Assembly (NCBI RefSeq): GCF_019039055.1
Contig: NZ_JAHOPB010000001.1
Location: forward strand, 3,136,001 to 3,200,000
Direction: 5' to 3'
Length of the DNA: 64,000 nucleotides
Origin: Reyranella humidisoli
GTDB taxonomy: Bacteria; Pseudomonadota; Alphaproteobacteria; Reyranellales; Reyranellaceae
Shown here: piece by piece, positions 53,496-64,000 of the stretch
Layout: each line of letters starts with the position of its first letter
Position numbering within the stretch: the stretch's first letter is position 1
Made by a program: the position numbers and the translations under genes
Notes under the pieces: generated by a model
Told to the model about the DNA's origin: nothing
Database searches by the model: none
Seen by the model: only the letters and a program-made list of their open reading frames with translations

Positions 53496-54371
53496 ATGGC
53501 GATGGAGCCCCAACGGCTGATGCGGCTGGCGACCGTCGCGTCGATGTCGGTGGCGCTCATCCTCATCGTCGCCAAGCTGGCGGCGTGGCGCATCACCGAT
53601 TCGGTCAGCATGCTCTCGTCGCTGGTCGACACCTCGCTCGACCTCGTGAGCTCGATGGTGACGTTCCTGGCCGTGCGCCACGCGCTGGTACCGGCGGACG
53701 ACGATCATCGTTTCGGACATGGCAAGGCCGAGGGGCTGGCGGGCCTCGTGCAGGCGGGCTTCATCGCGGCCTCCGGCTGCGCTCTTCTCGTCGCGGTCGT
53801 GGAGCGGCTGGGTAATCCCAAGCAGGTCCGGGAAGAGATGGTGGGGCTCGTCATCAGCGGGCTGGCCATCGTCCTCACCGCGGTTCTCGTTTCCTTTCAA
53901 AGATATGTCGTGCGGCGGAGCGGTTCGCTGGCGATCGGCGCCGACATGGCGCACTACGCGACCGACCTGGTCGCCACTCTTCTGACCGGCGGCGGACTGT
54001 TCCTGTCGGGCCTGCTGGACCTGCCTCTGATCGACAGCGGCGTGGCGGGCGTGGTGGCGCTCTACCTGCTCCACGGGGGATGGAAGGTGGGGCGTGCGTC
54101 GCTCGATGTGCTGATGGATCGCGAGTTGCCGGCCGATGAATCGAAGCGGATCGAGGAGATCGCACGCAGCCATGCCGGCGTGATCGACGTGCACGAGTTG
54201 CGGACCCGCTCGGGTGGTCTCACCAAGTTCGTCCAGCTCCATATCGAAGTCGCGCGGGACCTGTCGCTGGTCGACGGGCATGAGATTGGCCAGGAGGTCG
54301 AGATGGAGATCGCCAGGGCCTTCCCGGCCGCGGAAATCATCGTTCACGTCGATCCAGCCCCTGCCGTGTGA
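53496..54371 (+). CDS. cation diffusion facilitator family transporter (FieF-like)
   Basis: A 291-residue inner-membrane divalent-cation/proton antiporter with six membrane helices. Metal-site Asp residues lie in SLVDTSLDLVSS (about residue 45) and HYATDLVATLL (about 150). The HRFGHGKAEG loop is near 70, and the C-terminal cytoplasmic domain (HELRTRSGG, VQLHIEV) is intact. It begins eight bases after the pdxH stop, and the next gene follows by ten bases. Confidence 0.92.
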   Translation: MAMEPQRLMRLATVASMSVALILIVAKLAAWRITDSVSMLSSLVDTSLDLVSSMVTFLAVRHALVPADDDHRFGHGKAEGLAGLVQAGFIAASGCALLVAVVERLGNPKQVREEMVGLVISGLAIVLTAVLVSFQRYVVRRSGSLAIGADMAHYATDLVATLLTGGGLFLSGLLDLPLIDSGVAGVVALYLLHGGWKVGRASLDVLMDRELPADESKRIEEIARSHAGVIDVHELRTRSGGLTKFVQLHIEVARDLSLVDGHEIGQEVEMEIARAFPAAEIIVHVDPAPAV

Positions 54372-54381
54372 CAGAGATCAG

Positions 54382-55872
54382 ATGACCGCTCGCCCGTCAT
54401 TCATCGTCGAGGACCAGTCCGAGACCGTCGCCTTCCTCGAAGCCGAGCTGAAGCCGGAGCGGAGGATCGACACGCATGGCGCCGTCGTCTTCCTCTGCCG
54501 CGAGCGTGCCTACAAGCTGAAGCGCGCCGTGAAGTTTCCCTACATGGATTTCTCGACAGAGAGCCGGCGCGCGGCGATGTGCGCGGCCGAAATCGACGTC
54601 AACCGGCGGTCGGCACCGGAAATCTATCTCGGCATCGCCCCGGTCCTGCGCCGCGCGGGCCGGCTGGTCCTCGGCGAGGTCGGCGGACCGGCGGACAATG
54701 CCGTCGACTGGCTGGTCGTGATGCGCCGCTTCGACGAGGAGGGGCTGCTCGATCGCATGGCGGCGCGCGGGGCGCTGACGCTGGACCTGATGGCGGCGCT
54801 GGGCGCGCGCGTGGCTCAGTTCCATGACGGGCTTCCGGCCATCGCCTCGGGCTTCTGCGCGCCCGATGACTATCGCCACTCGGTTGCGGCCGACGTGCGC
54901 CAGATGCGCGAGGCGGGTGAACGGCTGGACCCGGCGACCAGCGAGGCGCTGGCCGACGCGATGCCGCGCTCGCTCGAGCCCTTCGTCGATCTCGTGGCGC
55001 GCCGCGTCGCGGCCGGCGCAATCCGCCGCTGTCACGGTGACCTGCACCTGCGGAACATCGTGACGCTGAACGGCCAGCCGGTGCCGTTCGACGCCATCGA
55101 ATTCTCCGACAAGATCGCCAACATCGACGTGCTCTACGATCTCGCGTTCACGCTGATGGACCTGGCGCGACAGGGGCTGGGCGCATTGGCCAATCGCCTG
55201 CTGAACGAATGGCTGTGGCGGGTCCGCGAGACCGAAGGAGCCTCGCACGAGGAGGCGCTGGTGCTGCTGCCCATGTTCCTCGCGCGCCGCGCCGCGATCC
55301 GCGCCTATGTCGATTCCGCCGTCACCGCCGTGAGCGGCGCCGACAATGCCCCGGCGCGCGCCTATCAGGAAGCGGCCCTCGAGTTCCTGAAGCCCGTGCC
55401 GCCGCGTCTGGTCGCGATCGGCGGCCTGTCGGGCAGCGGCAAGACCACGCTCGCCTTGAAGATGGCGCCGGAGATCGGCCGCACCCCCGGGGCGGTCGTC
55501 GTGCGCACCGACGTCGAGCGCAAGCGGCAGGCGGGAATCGCGCTGGAGGAGCGCATGCCGGCCGGCAGTTATTCGCCGGAGGCGTCGGCCCGGATCTACG
55601 CCGCTTTCATGGCGCGCGCCGAGCGCGTGCTGAGGGCAGGGCACAGCGTCGTGCTCGACGCGGTCTTCGCGCGCCCCGCTGAACGGGTGGCGGCCGAGGC
55701 GCTGGCGCACAAGGTCGGTGTGCCGTTCCAGGGAATCTGGCTCGATGTCCCGAAGGACGTCGCGCAGCGGCGCGTGACGGACCGCAAGGGCGATGCTTCC
55801 GACGCCACGTCCGACGTGGTCGAACGTCAGTTCGACTACGATCTCGGTCGCATCGACTGGGAGCGACGCTAA
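54382..55872 (+). CDS. bifunctional aminoglycoside phosphotransferase-like / AAA ATP-binding protein
   Basis: A 496-residue two-domain protein. The N-terminal half is kinase-like, with a Brenner-type HGDLHLRNIV near residue 219 and a DAIEFSD near 239. The C-terminal half is a zeta-toxin/gluconate-kinase-like P-loop domain with Walker A GGLSGSGKTT near residue 350 and an RTDVERKR segment near 375. No antibiotic substrate is implied; members are widespread chromosomal genes of unknown role. It lies downstream of the CDF transporter and converges on uvrA. Confidence 0.92.
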   Translation: MTARPSFIVEDQSETVAFLEAELKPERRIDTHGAVVFLCRERAYKLKRAVKFPYMDFSTESRRAAMCAAEIDVNRRSAPEIYLGIAPVLRRAGRLVLGEVGGPADNAVDWLVVMRRFDEEGLLDRMAARGALTLDLMAALGARVAQFHDGLPAIASGFCAPDDYRHSVAADVRQMREAGERLDPATSEALADAMPRSLEPFVDLVARRVAAGAIRRCHGDLHLRNIVTLNGQPVPFDAIEFSDKIANIDVLYDLAFTLMDLARQGLGALANRLLNEWLWRVRETEGASHEEALVLLPMFLARRAAIRAYVDSAVTAVSGADNAPARAYQEAALEFLKPVPPRLVAIGGLSGSGKTTLALKMAPEIGRTPGAVVVRTDVERKRQAGIALEERMPAGSYSPEASARIYAAFMARAERVLRAGHSVVLDAVFARPAERVAAEALAHKVGVPFQGIWLDVPKDVAQRRVTDRKGDASDATSDVVERQFDYDLGRIDWERR

Positions 55873-55876
55873 CCTC

Positions 55877-58765
<2,889 letters not shown>

Positions 58766-58839
58766 CTGGACCGGGACAATAAGGGATGCGGGGGATCACC
58801 GCATATGGCGATTAACCCCCAGCCCCGCCAGTCCCGGTG

Positions 58840-60084
58840 TCACGCTGGCGATGCTTGCGCTGCCAGCACCCGTGCCGTCGGCCGGTCGTTCATCAGGAGC
58901 TGCGCGGTGCCCGCAATCAGGCCGATCAGGACGCCGATCTTCCAGGCGAGGTCATAGGAGCCCATCAGGTCGTAGAGATAGCCGCCGCCCCAGGCGCCGA
59001 GGAAGGAACCGGCCTGGTGGCTGAGGAAGGCGATGCCGGTCAGGGTCGACAGGAAGCGCAGGCCGAAGATCTGCACCACCAGCCCGTTGACCAGGGGAAT
59101 TACCCCCAGCCACAGCGTGCCCATGGCGGCCCCGAACAGCACGACCGAGAGTGGCGTGGGTGGGAACAGGAAGAACAGCGCCACGGTCAGCGAGCGCAGC
59201 AGGTAGATCGCACCCAGCAGCAGGCGCTTGGGGTATTTGTCACCCAGCCAACCGAACAACCACGAACTCAGGATGTTGAATCCGCCGATCAGCATCAGCG
59301 CCACGGCGCTGTAGGAGGCGTCCATGCCGCATTGGGCGAGATAGGTCGGGAGGTGGGTGGTGATGAAAACGAGCTGCAGGCCGCAGACGAAGAAGGCCAG
59401 CGACAGCACGACGTAGCCGCTGTGGCGCCGCGCTTCGTCGAGGGCGCCCCCCAGGGTGAGATTGCGGTCCGTCGACAGGCTGTTGGGCAGCTTGTCGGCC
59501 CGACTGCCGATCCAGGCGGCCGGCAGCATCGCCAGGGCCAGGATCACGAAGGCCCAGACGGCGGCCCGCCAGCCGTCGGTATTCAGGAGATAGGCGGCAA
59601 TCGGTGCGGTCACCATGGTGCCGACCGAGCCGGCCGCCGAGACCAGGCCGAAGGCCAGTGTGCGGCGGCCGGGCTCGACGACGCGCGCGGCGATGTTTGC
59701 CGTGATGCCGGACGTCGTGCAGGCCAGCGACACGCCGATCAGCACGCCGGCGCCCAGGATGATGGGGAAGAGGCTCTGCGCCGTCGCCGTCAGCCAGATG
59801 CCGAGGATGAAGAGCACGCTGCCGATTAGGGCGACCCAGCGCGTCCCGTATTTGTCGGCGAAGACGCCGGCAATCGGCTGGCTGACGCCCCAGGCCACCT
59901 GCTGGACGGATATCGCGAGGGCGAAGTCGGAGATCGCGATGCCGAGTTCCCGGGAGGCCGGCGCCTGGAACAGGCCGAGATTCTGCCGGATGCCCATTGC
60001 CAGGGTCATCATCAGGGCCGCGCCGCCCAGCATGGCGTAGGCCTGGCCGGTCGAGACCTGGGGGACGTGAAAGGGTTTGCTCAT
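58840..60084 (-). CDS. MFS transporter
   Basis: A 414-residue major-facilitator transporter with about 12 membrane helices. The loop 2-3 signature is [12 protein letters not shown] near residue 75 and the equivalent in the second half is [13 protein letters not shown] near 277. The ATG at 60084 was chosen over one 39 bases upstream because the polar MSKPFHVPQ start is typical. The oxalate/formate-like antiporter subgroup is similar. Substrate unknown. Confidence 0.9.
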   Translation of the reverse strand: MSKPFHVPQVSTGQAYAMLGGAALMMTLAMGIRQNLGLFQAPASRELGIAISDFALAISVQQVAWGVSQPIAGVFADKYGTRWVALIGSVLFILGIWLTATAQSLFPIILGAGVLIGVSLACTTSGITANIAARVVEPGRRTLAFGLVSAAGSVGTMVTAPIAAYLLNTDGWRAAVWAFVILALAMLPAAWIGSRADKLPNSLSTDRNLTLGGALDEARRHSGYVVLSLAFFVCGLQLVFITTHLPTYLAQCGMDASYSAVALMLIGGFNILSSWLFGWLGDKYPKRLLLGAIYLLRSLTVALFFLFPPTPLSVVLFGAAMGTLWLGVIPLVNGLVVQIFGLRFLSTLTGIAFLSHQAGSFLGAWGGGYLYDLMGSYDLAWKIGVLIGLIAGTAQLLMNDRPTARVLAAQASPA

Positions 60085-60263
60085 GGCGGGGGAAGATACG
60101 GGAGAGTTTGCTGTCCCAACCAATGAATTGTCGGAGGGCCGTCATGAGCAGACTTCACTTCACAACCGTTATTCGGTGGCTGCCCACAGGCTGCCGGAGC
60201 TAGTTTGCCCGCCGTGAGGTAGGTGCCGCGTCCCGCGGCGCCGGGAAAGCGAAGGAGGCCCCC

Positions 60264-60776
60264 ATGGCGGGCAGCGTCAACAAAGTCATTCTCGTCGGAA
60301 ATCTCGGCCGCGACCCCGAAGTGAAATCCATGCAGGATGGGCGTTCGCTGGTGAACATGTCGGTGGCGACCTCCGAGACCTGGCGCGACCGCAACAGCGG
60401 CGAGCGCAAGGAGCGCACCGAGTGGCACCGCGTCGTGATCTTCAACGACAAGCTGGCCGAGGTCGCCCAGAAGTTCCTGAAGAAGGGCGCCAAGATCTAT
60501 CTCGAGGGCCAGCTCACCACCCGCAAGTGGACCGACCAGAGCGGCCAGGAACGCTATACGACCGAGGTCGTCATCCCGCGCTTTGGCGGTTCGCTCACCA
60601 TGCTCGACGGTCGCAGCGGTGGCGGTGAAGGCGGCGGCGGTGGCGGCGGCATGGACGATGACTACGGCGGCGGCATGGGCGGCGGCGGTGGCGGTGCGTC
60701 CAGCGGTGGGGGTGGCGGCGGTGGCCGTGCGGCTCCCCGCGGCAAGGCCGAACTCGACGACGACATTCCGTTCTAG
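60264..60776 (+). CDS. ssb: single-stranded DNA-binding protein
   Basis: A 170-residue SSB. The OB-fold covers residues 1-112 ([15 protein letters not shown], then [20 protein letters not shown] and [10 protein letters not shown]). A glycine-rich, almost Gly/Ser-only linker covers about 115-157, and the acidic tip DDDIPF binds partner proteins. AAGGAGG precedes the ATG. It is divergent from the MFS gene with a 179-base gap that holds no obvious LexA box. Confidence 0.97.
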   Translation: MAGSVNKVILVGNLGRDPEVKSMQDGRSLVNMSVATSETWRDRNSGERKERTEWHRVVIFNDKLAEVAQKFLKKGAKIYLEGQLTTRKWTDQSGQERYTTEVVIPRFGGSLTMLDGRSGGGEGGGGGGGMDDDYGGGMGGGGGGASSGGGGGGGRAAPRGKAELDDDIPF

Positions 60777-60790
60777 GTGGTGCCGACGCT

Positions 60791-60813
60791 CGTCCCGTGA
60801 GGGACGGTCGTTT
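60791..60813 (+). terminator. weak terminator after ssb
   Basis: Six-base stem CGTCCC / GGGACG with loop GTGA at 60791-60806, then GTCGTTTT. It lies between convergent ssb and HAD genes. Confidence 0.5.
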
Positions 60814-60852
60814 TCGGCCGCCGGCTCTCTCGCGGGCCGATGAAGCGGACCG

Positions 60853-61494
60853 TCATGCAGGAAAGCCCAGCGCGCGCAGCTCGGCGATGGTTTGCTCGGG
60901 CGAGCGGTGATGGATGCCGCTCATGCCGGTGGCGCGCGCGCCGTCGACATTTGCCAGGACGTCGTCGATGAAGACGGCATCCTGCGGCTTGAAGCCGCCG
61001 AGGCGGCACGTCAGGTCGAAGATCGCCGCGTCGGGCTTCCAGCAGCCGACATGGCCGGACACCACATAGTCGCGGAAATGCCTCACGAACGGATGCGTCG
61101 TGCGCGCCGGGCCGCGCAGCCAGGCGTCGAGGAAGCCCGGGGCGTTGGAGAGCAGGTAAAGCGGGACCTTGGCGCTGCCCAGCCGCTCGACGAGGGCCGT
61201 CGTCGGCTCGAACGTGTGTGCGAGCATCTCGTCGAAACGGTCGTAGTAGGCTGAGATCAGCGCCTCTTTGCCCGGATGGAGCGCCTGCAGTTCGCGCGTC
61301 GCGGTGGCCGGATCGCCGTCATAGTCCTGCCGCGTGTGCCACTCCCGCGTGGTCACCCTGGCCAGAAAATCCTCCATCTCCGCTTCGTGCGGGATCAGCT
61401 TCCGGTAGAGGTGGCGCGGATTGTAGTCGATCAGGACGCCACCCATGTCGAAGACGACTACGGAGGGGCGGGCAAGGGCACTTTCTGGGGGCAA
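60853..61494 (-). CDS. HAD family hydrolase (haloacid dehalogenase-like phosphatase)
   Basis: A 213-residue HAD-superfamily protein. Motif I is VFDMGGVLIDY at residue 13 (second Asp replaced by Gly, as in YihX-type members), motif II is LLSNAP near 117, the Lys is in CWKPD near 152 and motif IV is FIDDVLAN near 173. It is probably a small-molecule phosphatase. It is divergent from gyrA across a 178-base AT-rich gap. Confidence 0.93.
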   Translation of the reverse strand: MPPESALARPSVVVFDMGGVLIDYNPRHLYRKLIPHEAEMEDFLARVTTREWHTRQDYDGDPATATRELQALHPGKEALISAYYDRFDEMLAHTFEPTTALVERLGSAKVPLYLLSNAPGFLDAWLRGPARTTHPFVRHFRDYVVSGHVGCWKPDAAIFDLTCRLGGFKPQDAVFIDDVLANVDGARATGMSGIHHRSPEQTIAELRALGFPA

Positions 61495-61672
61495 ATCACA
61501 GCCTTTCCCTGAGGTAAATTCGACAGGAATTTAGTCAATAAAATCAAAGTGTTAAAGGGGGCTTTCTCGGGCGATTTTTGTTGGTCTTCCGGGGCTTGTT
61601 TGCTAGTTTGCGAAATACCCCCGACGGAGCCTCCGGACGGGCTGCAAGAACGAGAAAAATTCCCAGGTTTCC

Positions 61673-64000
<2,328 letters not shown>

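Noticed and set aside
54382..55872. Aminoglycoside resistance gene
   Set aside because: The kinase-like half is fused to a P-loop domain and belongs to a widespread chromosomal family with no known antibiotic substrate.
60085..60263. Possible SOS (LexA) box in front of ssb, or upstream of uvrA at 58766-58839
   Set aside because: No GTTC-N7-GTTC or close variant seen in either gap.
60630..60745. Tandem GGCGGC-rich repeats in ssb considered as a simple-sequence repeat or CRISPR-like array
   Set aside because: They encode the normal flexible Gly-rich linker of SSB; no spacers or regular unit length.

Overview
The window is a GC-rich, gene-dense bacterial chromosome segment with no intergenic gap above about 200 bases. 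It looks like a free-living alphaproteobacterium. Supporting signs are the uvrA / ssb / gyrA block, a TrcR (DUF1013) gene next to DUF1192 and a quinone oxidoreductase, Bug-type TTT receptors, and many acyl-CoA enzymes. A Reyranella- or Bradyrhizobium-like soil organism would fit, but the species is not determined here. No tRNA, rRNA, CRISPR array, prophage or insertion sequence was seen.

Layout. 1-8.3 kb: a mixed catabolic block with a dienoyl-CoA-reductase-type SDR and a class III CoA-transferase, then divergently a dienelactone hydrolase, an iron-dependent dehydrogenase of maleylacetate-reductase type and a CmcJ-family protein, then an esterase/SDR pair and an amidase. 8.4-17.3 kb: a seven-gene leftward operon in the order SDR, carboxyltransferase, two acyl-CoA dehydrogenases, crotonase, biotin carboxylase, periplasmic binding protein. 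This is the gene order of acyclic terpene (atu) clusters. 17.3-19.8 kb: an SCP2 protein, a truncated PAS-sensor fragment, a CGNR regulator and VOC protein around a strong dyad, and a GNAT enzyme. 19.8-26.5 kb: a taurine/nitrate-type ABC transporter, a gamma-glutamyltransferase, a lipoprotein and an acyl-CoA ligase. 27.4-33 kb: two DUF2272 lipoproteins around a GMC oxidoreductase, a VOC protein, a gamma-carbonic anhydrase and a TIGR03032 protein.

33.1-36.5 kb: a MerR (LiuR-like) regulator, a large acyl-CoA dehydrogenase, a YnfA membrane protein that seems to start with CTG, and a crotonase lacking both hydratase glutamates. 36.7-42.2 kb: a dehydrogenase/XRE-regulator divergent pair, an MBL hydrolase, an enoyl-CoA hydratase and an OmpA porin. 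42.4-50.9 kb: TrcR, quinone oxidoreductase, DUF1192, an O-acetylhomoserine sulfhydrylase operon, DUF169, a 2H phosphoesterase and SppA. 50.9-64 kb: housekeeping genes aroC, fabI, pdxH, a CDF transporter, a kinase-like/AAA fusion, uvrA, an MFS transporter, ssb, a HAD phosphatase and gyrA (cut by the window end).

The most interesting signal is a 22-bp palindrome, perfect in front of the MerR gene (33076-33097) and present with one mismatch between the SCP2 gene and the atu-like operon (17360-17381), 16 kb away. The carboxyltransferase has Gly where methylcrotonyl-CoA carboxylases have an active-site Phe, and the SDR has the signature of peroxisomal trans-2-enoyl-CoA reductase. Together these suggest a branched isoprenoid-acyl-CoA pathway under a LiuR-type MerR regulator. 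Several palindromic intergenic repeat families are scattered through the first 37 kb.
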